DNA of 64,000 bases from Streptomyces geranii (GTDB taxonomy: Bacteria; Actinomycetota; Actinomycetes; Streptomycetales; Streptomycetaceae). The DNA lies in contig NZ_PJME01000040.1 in NCBI RefSeq assembly GCF_002954775.1, forward strand, positions 27,734 to 91,733, given 5' to 3'. Below, in pieces: positions 53,521-62,174 of the stretch; within the stretch, counting starts at the first letter, position 1, and each line of letters starts with the position of its first letter. A model generated the notes under the pieces. The model did no database searches, was not told the origin of the DNA, and saw only the letters and a program-made list of their open reading frames with translations. The translations under genes and the position numbers were made by a program.

Positions 53521-54780
53521 ATGCCGACAACCACAACCACCACGCCCACGCCCAAGGTCGACCCCCGAGCCCTCATCCGCGCCTCCGGCGGCCCCCGGTA
53601 CGCCGTCGCCCTGGCCGTGGACGCGCTCGGCACCGGGCTCCTCCGTCCCTTCCTCCTCCTCTACGGCGTCACGGTGCTGGGTCTGTCGGCACCGGCCACC
53701 GGTGTCGCCATGACGGCCGGGATCGTGGCGGGGCTGGTGTGCATGCCCGGGGTGGGCCGCTGGCTGGACCGGGGTGCGCGCAGCACGGTCGTGGCGGCGT
53801 CGATGCTGGTGCGGGTGGTGGGCGTGGGGCTGCTGCTGGCCACGCCCGCCGGGCAGGTCGGGCAGTTCGCGGCGGCGGCGCTCTTCCTCGGCATCGGCAA
53901 CCAGGCCTGGCCGGCCGCCCATTCGGCCCTCGTCGCGACGATCGCCCACGGCAGGGACCGCGACGCCGCCCTCGCGGCGGGCCGCGCCCTGCGCAACGCG
54001 GGCCTGGGCGTCGGCGCGCTCATCGCCACGGCGAGCCTGGCGGGCGGCGCCGACGCCCTGCGGGCACTGGCGGCGGTGACCGGACTGGCGTATCTCACGG
54101 CGGCGGCGTTGGCGTGGTCGGTCCGGCTGCGCGCGGACGGTGCCGCGCGGGCCGAGGCGGAGCGCGACGGACCCGTGCCCGCCCCTCGGATGCGCGCGCT
54201 GCTGGCGGCCAACGTGGTGTACGTCTTCTGCCTCAACGTCCCTGAGATCGCACTGCCGTTGGTGCTCGTGACGCAGTTGCACGCGTCCCCGATGTGGTCG
54301 GCGGCCATCTTCGTGGCCAACACGGTGCTGGTGGTCACCCTCCAGGTCCCGATCACCGTCCTGCTGTCCCGCTACCACCGGCGAACGGTCCTGGCCGGGT
54401 CGGGCGTCGTACTCGCGGTGTCCTACGTCGGCTTCCTCGCGGCCACCTCACTGGGCCACGGCTGGGCGGCCCCGGCGGTCGCGGCGGTGTCGGTACTGTG
54501 CACGATCGGCGAGATCATCTACGCGGGCAGTGCGACAGCGCTGGTCACGTCCCTGGCTCCGGCCCGGGTCATGGGCCGTACCCTCGCCCGTTTCGAACTG
54601 TCCACGGGCTTCGGCCTGGCGGTGTCCCCGGCGGTGATCACGGCACTGGCTCCGCACGGAGCGACAGCTCTGTGGGGCTGCCTGGCGGCGGCGACACTCG
54701 TGTCGTCGGCGGCGGTGGCCAGGGAGAAGAAGGAAAAGGAAGAGGAAACGGAAGAGAAATGGGAGAGCCGAAGCAGATGA
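53521..54780 (+). CDS. MFS transporter
   Basis: 419 residues, 12 helices, starting MPTTTTTTPTPKVDPRAL; an in-frame ATG at 53485 is possible. LAVDALGTGLLRPFLLLYGV in TM1 and VGRWLDRGARSTVVAAS between TM2 and TM3 mark a drug:H+ antiporter-type MFS. Highly charged C-terminal tail (EKKEKEEETEEKWESRSR). Stop overlaps the deaminase start. Divergent ArsR-type regulator upstream. Suggests export plus inactivation of a nucleoside-like compound with the deaminase (inference). Confidence 0.85.
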   Translation: MPTTTTTTPTPKVDPRALIRASGGPRYAVALAVDALGTGLLRPFLLLYGVTVLGLSAPATGVAMTAGIVAGLVCMPGVGRWLDRGARSTVVAASMLVRVVGVGLLLATPAGQVGQFAAAALFLGIGNQAWPAAHSALVATIAHGRDRDAALAAGRALRNAGLGVGALIATASLAGGADALRALAAVTGLAYLTAAALAWSVRLRADGAARAEAERDGPVPAPRMRALLAANVVYVFCLNVPEIALPLVLVTQLHASPMWSAAIFVANTVLVVTLQVPITVLLSRYHRRTVLAGSGVVLAVSYVGFLAATSLGHGWAAPAVAAVSVLCTIGEIIYAGSATALVTSLAPARVMGRTLARFELSTGFGLAVSPAVITALAPHGATALWGCLAAATLVSSAAVAREKKEKEEETEEKWESRSR

Positions 54781-55196
54781 CCACGTACCCAGCGCCCCAC
54801 CCCGTGGACCACGAACTCGTCGAGGCGGCGGCGCACATCGCCCGCACGCGCTGCCGGGGCGACAACCACACCATGGCGGCAGCGGCCCGCGCCCGGGACG
54901 GCCGGATCATCACCGCCGTGAACGCCTACCACTTCACCGGCGGCCCCTGCGCCGAGCTGGTGGTGATCGGCACGGCTGCGGCGCAGGGTGCGTACGACCT
55001 GGACACGATCGTCGCGGTGGGCGACCGCGAGCGGGGAGTCGTCCCGCCGTGCGGCCGGTGCCGCCAGGTGCTGCTCGACTACTTCCCGGCGCTCAGGGTG
55101 ATCGTCGGCAGGGCGGACACCCTCCGGGCGGTGCCCGTCACCGAGTTGCTTCCAGAGACGTATGTCTGGGCGGACCATCAACTGGACGCCGGTTAG
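54777..55196 (+). CDS. Cytidine/blasticidin S-type deaminase
   Basis: 139-residue zinc deaminase. Zinc site: GGPCAELVVIG (Cys + catalytic Glu) and VVPPCGRCRQVLLDYF (CxxC). The length and the His-less ligand set (C/E, C, C) fit the tetrameric cytidine deaminase family, in which blasticidin S deaminases also belong. The ATG at 54777 overlaps the MFS stop; an in-frame ATG 18 nt upstream is also possible. Operon with the MFS gene. Confidence 0.85.
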   Translation: MTTYPAPHPVDHELVEAAAHIARTRCRGDNHTMAAAARARDGRIITAVNAYHFTGGPCAELVVIGTAAAQGAYDLDTIVAVGDRERGVVPPCGRCRQVLLDYFPALRVIVGRADTLRAVPVTELLPETYVWADHQLDAG

Positions 55197-55280
55197 CGGG
55201 GGTTGGCATCCAGGGTGCCCGAAGTGACCGCACACCGCCCGCCACACGTGCGTGCGTTCGGTGAACCTGAGGCCCTGGAT

Positions 55281-55348
55281 CCCGCTCCCCTTTCTCTCCC
55301 GCTCCCCCTTCTCTCCCGCTCCCCTTTCTCTCCGGTTCTCCTTTCTCT
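55281..55348. repeat. Four 17-nt pyrimidine-rich tandem repeats
   Basis: Units of CC(C/G)G(C/T)T(C)(C/T)CC(T)TTCTCT-type (first unit cccgctcccctttctct) at 17-nt period, between the convergent deaminase and M15-like genes. The 55197-55353 gap contains nothing else recognisable. Confidence 0.75.
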
Positions 55349-55353
55349 CCGGC

Positions 55354-56043
55354 TCAGGCGCCCTGAGACCGTTGCAGGCGGCGTGCCCTCGTTCTGCGGA
55401 ACGGGGCGGACGGGTCGGCGACCGTGCCCGCTGTCTGGGTTCGGGGCGCGTCGGAGCGGCCGGGGTCCAGGCGGGCCGCGACGCGAGCCAGGGCCTTGTC
55501 GCCGGGGCGGGCGGCGATGTGGAAGTGCGAGACCTTCACCGGGGTGAGGTCGCCGCCCCAGACGACCATGCCGTCGCAGTCCGCGAGGATGTCCCGCACG
55601 ATCGCCTCCTGATGCGGCCAGAGCCCCTCGCTTCCGTTCAGCGGATAGGCGGTGGGGTGAAGCGCGACAGCGGTCCCGGAGAGGTGGTTCGACTCGAAGT
55701 CGGCCCCCACCGTGCGCTGTGTGGTGTGGCCGGTGACGCCACCGCCCTCGCCCGTGTCGAGCGCGGCGATCTCGTAGTGCCATCGGCGCGCGACGTGCAG
55801 CAGCACGATCCCGGGGTCGCCGCGCCGCAGGCCCAGGGAGGCGGCGGACCCCTGGACCTGGTGGACCGTGACGGAGGCGGGGTCGATCCGCCAGCCGTTG
55901 GCGGACACCTCGCCGGACCACCGCCCGGTGGACGGCTCGGTGGACGGACCGGTGGCCGAGGCGGATGTGATCGACGTGCCCGACACCACGGCGAGCGCAC
56001 CGGTGCCGGCGGCGACACGCAGCAGACCGCGTCTGGAGATCAT
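55354..56043 (-). CDS. Tat-exported M15-like (D-Ala-D-Ala peptidase fold) protein with altered zinc site
   Basis: 229 residues. The start at 56043 has GAGGAGG 6 nt upstream and gives a twin-arginine signal MISRRGLLRVAAGTGALAVV; the longer frame overlaps the preceding gene. The mature protein contains the M15 pattern: SNHLSGTAVAL (H kept, expected Asp replaced by Ala) and WGGDLTPVKVSHFHIA (His kept). The family cleaves peptidoglycan cross-links or peptides, but the missing ligand suggests an altered or binding-only role. Basic Arg-rich C-terminus (FRRTRARRLQRS). Last gene of a four-gene operon. Confidence 0.78.
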   Translation of the reverse strand: MISRRGLLRVAAGTGALAVVSGTSITSASATGPSTEPSTGRWSGEVSANGWRIDPASVTVHQVQGSAASLGLRRGDPGIVLLHVARRWHYEIAALDTGEGGGVTGHTTQRTVGADFESNHLSGTAVALHPTAYPLNGSEGLWPHQEAIVRDILADCDGMVVWGGDLTPVKVSHFHIAARPGDKALARVAARLDPGRSDAPRTQTAGTVADPSAPFRRTRARRLQRSQGA

Positions 56044-56060
56044 CGGCTTCCTCCTCATTC

Positions 56061-58214
56061 TCATTCGCCCTGGCCGACGGCGGACACACCGGGATCGCTG
56101 CCGTCGCGCCAGATGTTGTGGTCCAGGCCCCAGCCCGCCTGGAAGTCGTACTCGTGGATCTGGTTGAACGACCAGTTCTCCGGCAGCGGGAAGCCGAGGT
56201 TCCCGGAGAATCCCCAGGACATCCCGGAGACGAACGACCAGCGGGCCCCGGCGTCCTTCGACACCCGGGCGCACACGTTGCGGGAGCCGTAGACGCCGAA
56301 GATGTAGCGGCTGCCCAGCTCGGCGAGCCCGGCCCTGACGCCGTTGAAGTACGGCACCACGTGGCTGGTGATCTCCTCGTCGGTGGCGTCGTAGTCGACC
56401 CCGAAGTAGATGCAGGTACCGGCTCCGATCCCGTGCTGCACGGCCTTCTGGTGGGCCTTCTTGCCCTGGTCGTATCCCTTGTCGTAGGTGAAGTTGCCGA
56501 GTTCGGTGCCGTTGTACTGGAAGATCGGGAAGAACCTCAGCCCGGCGTTCAGGATGGTCTGCGGCTCCCCCGGCTTGAGTGCCTTGCCGAGGTAGTACTC
56601 GTCACCCGGGGCGAGGTGCTCGTCCAGATAGCGCCCCACGATCGAGTAGCCGTTGGCCTTGAGCAACTGCCCCCGCTGCGCGGTGATCTCGGTGATGCAG
56701 TCGCAGCCGGTGGCGTCGCGGGAGGTGTCGCCGGACGACACGAGGAGCTGCGCCCAGGTCGTGTAGTCGTTGCGGCCCGTGACGGGAATCTGCGAGAACC
56801 TCTGGAAGGACTGGAGCCAGCCCAGATGCGTGCCGGTCTGGGCGTCGGTGCCGATGTCCGCCGCCAGGTAGTGCGCCTGCCCGTTCGCCGTGTACGTCGG
56901 TGAGTTGAAGTAGCACGCGGCACGGAAGAGATACCGCAGGTCGCCCGTGAGCGTCGCCGCTCCCCTTCCCTTGAGGGCGGCCTGGGTCCCTGGCCCGAAG
57001 TATCCGTTGATCGAGCCAAGGGCGATCCCGATCTCGTACTGGATGGCCATCATGAGCCCCTGCTGGACATCACGGGAGTAGATCCCGTCGCAGGGCACCA
57101 GACTCATCGCGGGAATGCCGATGCCCGCGACATAGCGGGAGTTGAGCCGCTGCTGGATCGCCCGGACGTTGGGGTCGCCGCCTGGCACGAGGCGGAACTG
57201 GTCCATGCGCAGCAGGGACTTCAGCACGTGCGGCCACATCGCCAGGCGCTGCCCGGCGTTGCCCTGGTCGAGGCCCACGTCGGCGTAGAGCTGCCGGAGG
57301 GAGGACTCGGACTCCTCGGGCCATCCGTTGAGGGACTGGGAGGCCCAGTAGCCCTTGCACCACAGTGCCCCGTTGTACAGGCGCAGCAGATTCGCGTTCC
57401 GCTCGAACTCCGGCGTGATCTCGTGGTTCTTCACCGCGTTGAACGTGCCGGGGCCGAAGGACTGGACGGTGGGAGATATGCCGTGTTCGTGCTGGAGTCC
57501 CTGGGTGAGGGAGAGGACGGTGTTCCAGCCGGTGTAGCCGGTTTCGGGGCAGGCCACGTACCCGGGCGCCGTCTCGTAGGTCTTGTTCACCCACCTCTGC
57601 GTCCGGGACACATAGATGTCGGGGAACGCCCGCCACGGCGCGGACGGGTCGACCACCGATCCGGGCCGCGCGTACATGTGCAGGTTGCCGGGGCAGTCGG
57701 TGTCATAGCCGTAGGAGTGCGGGAAGATCCTGTTCCCGGTGAGCGGGGTGGCGTCGGTGCGCAGATAGTGGATCAGGTCCCTGATCGCGCGCAGCATGGC
57801 CTCGCTCGCGACGTCCTGGGAGCGGATCATGCCCACGATCGAGTAGAAACCCTCGTTGCGCCCTACGCCCTCGATACGGCCGGCATCACCGGCGTTCCCC
57901 TCACCGCGTTCCGCTCCGCGCCCTTCGTAGACGTTGCCGTGCGGGCAGACGAGATAGTTGTAGGCGATGTCTCCGTTGAACTGACCGCCGTTCTTGTGGT
58001 CCACGTAGACGTCGACGATCGCTTTGCGGCAGTCCTCCTCCGTCAGCAGATCGCTCGTGCTGCCGGCGCCGAGGTAGTGCAGGAACACTCCCATGTTCCC
58101 GAACCAGTACTGGCCCGGATTCCTGTTGGGCACGGGGCGCGCGGAGGCGTGGGCCCGCAGGTCGCTGGGGGCGTACTGCCCCCAGGTGTCGCGCAGATTG
58201 ATGGTGATGGCCAT
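56061..58214 (-). CDS. PGRP-type amidase / peptidoglycan-binding / DUF1906 multidomain protein without signal peptide
   Basis: 717 residues. Residues about 10-185 form a PGRP/N-acetylmuramoyl-alanine amidase domain (FLHYLGAG with His46, IAYNYLVCPHGNVYEGRG, and FPHSYGYDTDCPG with His166/Cys175). Residues about 195-500 contain three peptidoglycan-binding-like repeats (SRTQRWVNKTY; RAIQQRLNSRYV...GYFGPGTQAALKG; WLQSFQRFSQIPVTG). Residues 503-717 match the DUF1906/Rv2525c-like TIM-barrel glycosidase fold (YSIVGRYLDEHL, IYFGVDYDATDEEI, SRYIFGVYGSRNVC). The N-terminus MAITINLRDTW has no export signal. GGAGGGAGG precedes the ATG. Confidence 0.88.
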   Translation of the reverse strand: MAITINLRDTWGQYAPSDLRAHASARPVPNRNPGQYWFGNMGVFLHYLGAGSTSDLLTEEDCRKAIVDVYVDHKNGGQFNGDIAYNYLVCPHGNVYEGRGAERGEGNAGDAGRIEGVGRNEGFYSIVGMIRSQDVASEAMLRAIRDLIHYLRTDATPLTGNRIFPHSYGYDTDCPGNLHMYARPGSVVDPSAPWRAFPDIYVSRTQRWVNKTYETAPGYVACPETGYTGWNTVLSLTQGLQHEHGISPTVQSFGPGTFNAVKNHEITPEFERNANLLRLYNGALWCKGYWASQSLNGWPEESESSLRQLYADVGLDQGNAGQRLAMWPHVLKSLLRMDQFRLVPGGDPNVRAIQQRLNSRYVAGIGIPAMSLVPCDGIYSRDVQQGLMMAIQYEIGIALGSINGYFGPGTQAALKGRGAATLTGDLRYLFRAACYFNSPTYTANGQAHYLAADIGTDAQTGTHLGWLQSFQRFSQIPVTGRNDYTTWAQLLVSSGDTSRDATGCDCITEITAQRGQLLKANGYSIVGRYLDEHLAPGDEYYLGKALKPGEPQTILNAGLRFFPIFQYNGTELGNFTYDKGYDQGKKAHQKAVQHGIGAGTCIYFGVDYDATDEEITSHVVPYFNGVRAGLAELGSRYIFGVYGSRNVCARVSKDAGARWSFVSGMSWGFSGNLGFPLPENWSFNQIHEYDFQAGWGLDHNIWRDGSDPGVSAVGQGE

Positions 58215-58229
58215 GATTCCTCCCTCCGG

Positions 58230-58772
58230 TCAGCAGGCGTAGTGCGGGTCGTGGATGTAGTCCGCGTCGTCGGTGAACCAGCGGTGCGCGCTGATCGCGT
58301 TGTCGGCCCAGCCGCCGTCGAGGAACTTCTCGTAGCCCAGCGACAGATCGGCGTAGTAGTTGCCCGCCTCGATGCAGAACGACGACTGGTTGGTGCTCGG
58401 GCTCACGTCCCGGCGCAGCGCGACCTCGCTGAAGTAGCCGGGGAACCCGTTGTTCCACAGGGACGTGGCGCGGTCGTTGAAGTTGCCGCAGTCGTTGCCC
58501 CACCACTCGTCGTCGCGGTCCCAACGGCACCAGTCGCCAGAGAAGTTGGGCAAGTCGTAGGCGTAGAGGTAGCCGTCGGCGCCGTCGGCCGCGGCCAGCG
58601 CGCTGAGGTCGGCGCCGGGCCGTACCGGGGTCGGGGCGCCGAGCTTGCTGGGGGCCGCCGCCGTCGCCGACGGGCCCGCGTCCGTGGCGGCCATGGCGGG
58701 GGCCGCTCCGGCGACCAGCCCGATCACCGCCGCCGTCGCGAGAACGCCTCGTACGTACCGCTTCATGTTCAT
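58230..58772 (-). CDS. Secreted beta/gamma-crystallin-like protein, peptidase inhibitor I36 family
   Basis: 180 residues. Sec signal MNMKRYVRGVLATAAVIGLV ending AMAATDA. The mature part has LYAYDLPNFSGDWCRWDRDDEWWGNDCGNFNDRATSLWNNG, the Greek-key crystallin pattern of I36 inhibitors, with cysteines C101-like pairs and a C-terminal HDPHYAC. Probably extracellular, stabilised by disulfides; could inhibit proteases or bind the cell wall. GAGAGG precedes the ATG at 58772. Operon with flanking genes (14 and 15 bp gaps). Confidence 0.8.
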   Translation of the reverse strand: MNMKRYVRGVLATAAVIGLVAGAAPAMAATDAGPSATAAAPSKLGAPTPVRPGADLSALAAADGADGYLYAYDLPNFSGDWCRWDRDDEWWGNDCGNFNDRATSLWNNGFPGYFSEVALRRDVSPSTNQSSFCIEAGNYYADLSLGYEKFLDGGWADNAISAHRWFTDDADYIHDPHYAC

Positions 58773-58786
58773 GTCGTGCCTCTCTT

Positions 58787-59794
58787 CTAGGTGTTGTTCT
58801 TCTGGGTGTTGTTCTTCTGGGTGTTCTGCCGCGACGCGTTCTCGTCGCGGACGATCCGCTCCGCCTTCGGCAGTGCGGCGAGCCGCATGCGCCGGGCGTT
58901 GGTCACATCGGCGCGATACCGCTCGCGCACGTCGGCGAGATGCCGTTCCTCGACGTCCCCGGCGACCGCCGCCAGGCCGGAGTCCATCGCGCAGGACGCC
59001 TCCGTGACGGCGTACTCGACCTCCTTGGCCACGGGCGCCGTGTCGCCCAGCGCGGCCCGCAGTGCCCCCGGCGACTCGTGGGGCAGCCCGCGCCGGGCCA
59101 CACAGTCCGACCAGCGGCGCAGTGCTTTCGTGTACGTGGGATCGCTCTGCGCCCGGCTCATGGCCAGCGACGTGACACCTCGGTCCACGGAGTCCGCGCC
59201 GAACCAGGTGCGGAAGTCGCCGTACAGCTCCCCGCGGGCCTCGCTGGTGCACCCCCGGGTGCTGCGCCCCGTCGTGGCGCCGTCCGGCAGGGTGACCTCG
59301 ACGGTGTCCACGCCGCCGCCCTGCCAGGCGCGCAGTGCCTCGCCGCGCCGCTGCGGTGTCAGCGCACGCAGGTAGTCCCCGACCGGGTCGTTCGCCCGCA
59401 GGCGGTCGGTCTCCCCGGGAGTGCGGACGCGGGAGCCGTAGCCGTGCTCGCGGGCCCACGGCACATCGGCGAGGACGAGCGCCATCGGCGGGGGCTCAGT
59501 CCCGGTCCGGGCCGGCTCGGGCGCCGTCGGCAGCCGGAACCCGGCGCGGGCCATGCAACGCCGCACCAGGATGTCCTCGGCCCGGCGCAGCGTCACCAGT
59601 TCATCGGTGGTCGCCTGCCGTGGGAACGTCGCGTCAGCAGCGGCGGGCGCGGCGGGCCCGGACGGCGCGGCCACGTCACCCGGTCCACAGGCGGTGAGCG
59701 TCGCGAGCAACAGCATTGGCAGCAGTGACAGTTGCGGCAACAGTCGCAGTTGTGACAGCTGTGACAGTTGTGACAGCACGGCGGATCTACGCAC
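58787..59794 (-). CDS. Lipoprotein of unknown function, first gene of the envelope operon
   Basis: 335 residues from GTG 59794 (GGGGGAG 5 nt upstream). The signal is unusual: VRRSAVLSQLSQLSQLRLLP has SQL repeats encoded by a 9-nt tandem repeat, then LLLATLTAC lipobox. The mature protein is mainly helical with many Arg and Glu, four Cys (CMARAGF, CTSEARGE, CVARRG, CAMDSG) and ends with a NTQKN repeat (58791-58820 is a 15-nt tandem duplication). No recognised family. Confidence 0.8.
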   Translation of the reverse strand: MRRSAVLSQLSQLSQLRLLPQLSLLPMLLLATLTACGPGDVAAPSGPAAPAAADATFPRQATTDELVTLRRAEDILVRRCMARAGFRLPTAPEPARTGTEPPPMALVLADVPWAREHGYGSRVRTPGETDRLRANDPVGDYLRALTPQRRGEALRAWQGGGVDTVEVTLPDGATTGRSTRGCTSEARGELYGDFRTWFGADSVDRGVTSLAMSRAQSDPTYTKALRRWSDCVARRGLPHESPGALRAALGDTAPVAKEVEYAVTEASCAMDSGLAAVAGDVEERHLADVRERYRADVTNARRMRLAALPKAERIVRDENASRQNTQKNNTQKNNT

Positions 59795-59982
59795 CAGGCT
59801 CCCCCTTACCCGTACGCCTTCGGTCGCCTTCAGGCTGTCCGGGGGGATCTCGCGGCGCATTCACTTTCGGTCTCAGCCGAAAGGCCGGGCTCACGGGCCC
59901 CTTGTGAACGCGACGGTGCAACTGTTCGCACCCGCATCGCACTCTTCTACTGCACAACCAGTCGCCTCGGGGGGCTCTGCCT

Positions 59983-60996
59983 GTGCTGAACATCCATTTC
60001 TCCGCTGAGGATCTGGCGCGGGTGCGCCTTGCCCCCGCGCCGGATCCGGCCTGGGAGATGCTGCTGAGCCTGCACGCGCTCGGCAGCTCACCGGACCACA
60101 TCGTGTTCGGGCCGTGGCGGGCCTCGGTCCCCGACCCGCTCGACCCGTCGATCTCCCTGCTGCGCCGGCTGGCGCCACCGCGCGGCTACTCGCCCGACTT
60201 CCTGACGCCGGGCGCGGGCACCACCCTGGAGTCCGCCGTCGACGCCATCACGAACGTCGACCGCACCCGGCTGCGCAGTGAACTGGCCCTGCTGCCCGCC
60301 CGGCGCCAGGCGAGCCCATGGATACGTCGGCTGGCCCAGGGCGAGGCGGAGACGATGCGCGGACTGGGCGGTGCCGTACGCCGCTACCACCAGCGGGTGC
60401 TCGGCCGCCCGTGGCACCGCATCCGCACGGTGATCGAGGGCGAACGGGCCCTGCGGGCGCGTGACCTCCTCGACGGCGGCGTCGAACGGCTGCTGGGCAA
60501 CATCCATCCGCTGGCCCGCTGGGAGCCGCCGGTGCTCAGGGTGGACTACCCGGTACGTCAGGACCTGGTCCTGAACGGCCGGGGACTGCTCCTGATCCCC
60601 TCGTACTTCTGCTGGGGCCGCCCGATCACGCTGCGGGACGGTGAGCTGAACCCGGTCCTGGTGTACCCCGCCAACCGCGGTCTCCAGCTGCTCACGGACG
60701 ACTCCGGGACACCTCGGCCGGCCGCTCTGGGACGCCTGTTAGGACGTACTCGCGCGGCGGTCCTGGAGGAGATCGCGTCGTCCGACGGCACCACCGGAGG
60801 GGAACTCGCCCGGCGGCTGAGCATCTCGACCGCCTCGGCGAGCGAACACACCGCGACCATGCGGGACGCGAACCTGATCATCAGCCAGCGGGTGAAGAAC
60901 ACCGTGTGGCACACCCTGACCCCGCTCGGCCAGGCCCTGGTGGAGGGACGCCGGCCGGACGAGGAGGCCACCCTGCGGACAGGGCCCGGGAGTTGA
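59983..60996 (+). CDS. Winged-helix (ArsR/DUF5937-type) transcriptional regulator
   Basis: 337 residues starting at GTG 59983. N-terminal domain begins MLNIHFSAEDLARVRLA; the C-terminal winged helix is AAVLEEIASSDGTTGGELARRLSISTASASEHTATMRDANLIISQR (wing QRVKNTVWHTLT). Same overall plan as the regulator at 52288 but with no close identity. Divergent from the envelope operon across 188 bp, so it is the best candidate for its regulator. Confidence 0.83.
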   Translation: MLNIHFSAEDLARVRLAPAPDPAWEMLLSLHALGSSPDHIVFGPWRASVPDPLDPSISLLRRLAPPRGYSPDFLTPGAGTTLESAVDAITNVDRTRLRSELALLPARRQASPWIRRLAQGEAETMRGLGGAVRRYHQRVLGRPWHRIRTVIEGERALRARDLLDGGVERLLGNIHPLARWEPPVLRVDYPVRQDLVLNGRGLLLIPSYFCWGRPITLRDGELNPVLVYPANRGLQLLTDDSGTPRPAALGRLLGRTRAAVLEEIASSDGTTGGELARRLSISTASASEHTATMRDANLIISQRVKNTVWHTLTPLGQALVEGRRPDEEATLRTGPGS

Positions 60997-61031
60997 AAGC
61001 CAGACGGTCGGACAGCAGGACGGAGAGACGG

Positions 61032-61241
61032 TCAGACGGTCCCGAACTCCCCCGCCTTGACGCCCTCGACGAAGGACGAGAACGCGGTGGCGGGGAGGCC
61101 CAGAACCGGGCCGCCCGGGTTCTTGGAGTCACGGACGGGGACCACGCCGCGCGACGCGACGAGGTTTGCGGCGACCTCGATGCACTGGCCGCCGTTTTCG
61201 CTGTACGAGGACGTGAACCAACGCGGGGATTCGGTCGTCAC
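61032..61241 (-). CDS. DUF397 domain protein
   Basis: 69 residues, GTG start overlapping the end of the upstream XRE gene (GTGA). FTSSYSENGGQCIEVAANL and VPVRDSKNPGGPVLGLPATAFSSFVEGVK are the DUF397 signature. Partner of a DUF5753 regulator; such pairs are many in Streptomyces (BldB/WhiJ-like) and have been compared with toxin-antitoxin-like modules. Confidence 0.92.
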   Translation of the reverse strand: MTTESPRWFTSSYSENGGQCIEVAANLVASRGVVPVRDSKNPGGPVLGLPATAFSSFVEGVKAGEFGTV

Positions 61242-62065
61242 GGAGTGCCCTTTCTCAACTGCTCGATCATGGCCACGGATGCCGCCTGCGAGAGCGCTTC
61301 AGCCTGTAGCTGATGGTAGGCCGTCAACACGGGCAATACGAACGCACTTTCACGTTCGAGGTGCCCCCGCTGGGCAGACTCGGCATACGAGATGAGCGAG
61401 CGGTCCGGCAAGGTCAGCACCGTGATCGGCAAGCTGAACGGGCGCCGCTCCCCCATGTCGAACGGGGCGATCTGGAGGACGGTGTTGGGCTGTTCGGCGA
61501 ACTCAAGCAGCCGCGCCCACTGACCGCCCATGACGGCCGGTTGACCGACGGGCCGACGGAGGCAGCTCTCGTCCAGCACCACGAAGACCATCGGCGGCGG
61601 TGTCCGCAGGAGCGTGGCCTGACGTTCCGCGATAAGCGCGATGCGCTCGTCGGCCTGGGTGTCAGTGATCGCTCCCCGCTTCACCACACTCCGGGCGATG
61701 GTCGCCGCGTACTCCGGTGTCTGCAACAGACCGGGCATGACGCCCACTTCGTACAGCCGGATCTCCGCCGCCTTCGCCTCGTGCTCGACCATCTGCGGGA
61801 AGCCTTCCAGCAGCCCCGCGTTACGCACCTTCCTGTACGCGCGTTCGAACATGTCGCCCGTCCCGAACACCACGTCGGCACTTCGCGCGAGGCGCAAGGT
61901 TGGAAATTTGCGACCGGTTTCGACCGACGAGAGATGCGTGCTGGAGTACCCCATCCGCACTGCCAGCTCTTCCTGGGTCCAGCCTCGTTCTTCCCGTGCA
62001 GTGCGTAAGCGCGCCCCGAAGGCGGCCTGGGGCGAACTGTCCGGGTCCAACTCCTTGCGGTTCAA
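61238..62065 (-). CDS. XRE family regulator with DUF5753 (WhiJ-like)
   Basis: 275 residues starting at TTG 62065 (LNRKELDPDSSPQAAFG, read as Met); homologs begin with (M/V)NRKELDP and no ATG/GTG is available there. HTH 17-65: RLRTAREERGWTQEELAVRM, YSSTHLSSVETGRKFPTL. DUF5753 follows with LYEVGVMPGLLQTPEYA and the conserved FVVLDESCLRRPVG; it ends LSYAESAQRGHL-like region and Gln-rich helix. An in-frame ATG at 62212 would run antisense over the next gene's start. Coupled with DUF397. Confidence 0.9.
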   Translation of the reverse strand: MNRKELDPDSSPQAAFGARLRTAREERGWTQEELAVRMGYSSTHLSSVETGRKFPTLRLARSADVVFGTGDMFERAYRKVRNAGLLEGFPQMVEHEAKAAEIRLYEVGVMPGLLQTPEYAATIARSVVKRGAITDTQADERIALIAERQATLLRTPPPMVFVVLDESCLRRPVGQPAVMGGQWARLLEFAEQPNTVLQIAPFDMGERRPFSLPITVLTLPDRSLISYAESAQRGHLERESAFVLPVLTAYHQLQAEALSQAASVAMIEQLRKGTP

Positions 62066-62174
62066 AGTTTTCTCATCAACCTTTCTTGCTCGACTGCCAA
62101 GTTGAGGGATTCCCGCCTGTGGGCCACGCTGAAACACCTTAGTAGCGAGGCGACTACGGAGAGGAGTGATTGCT

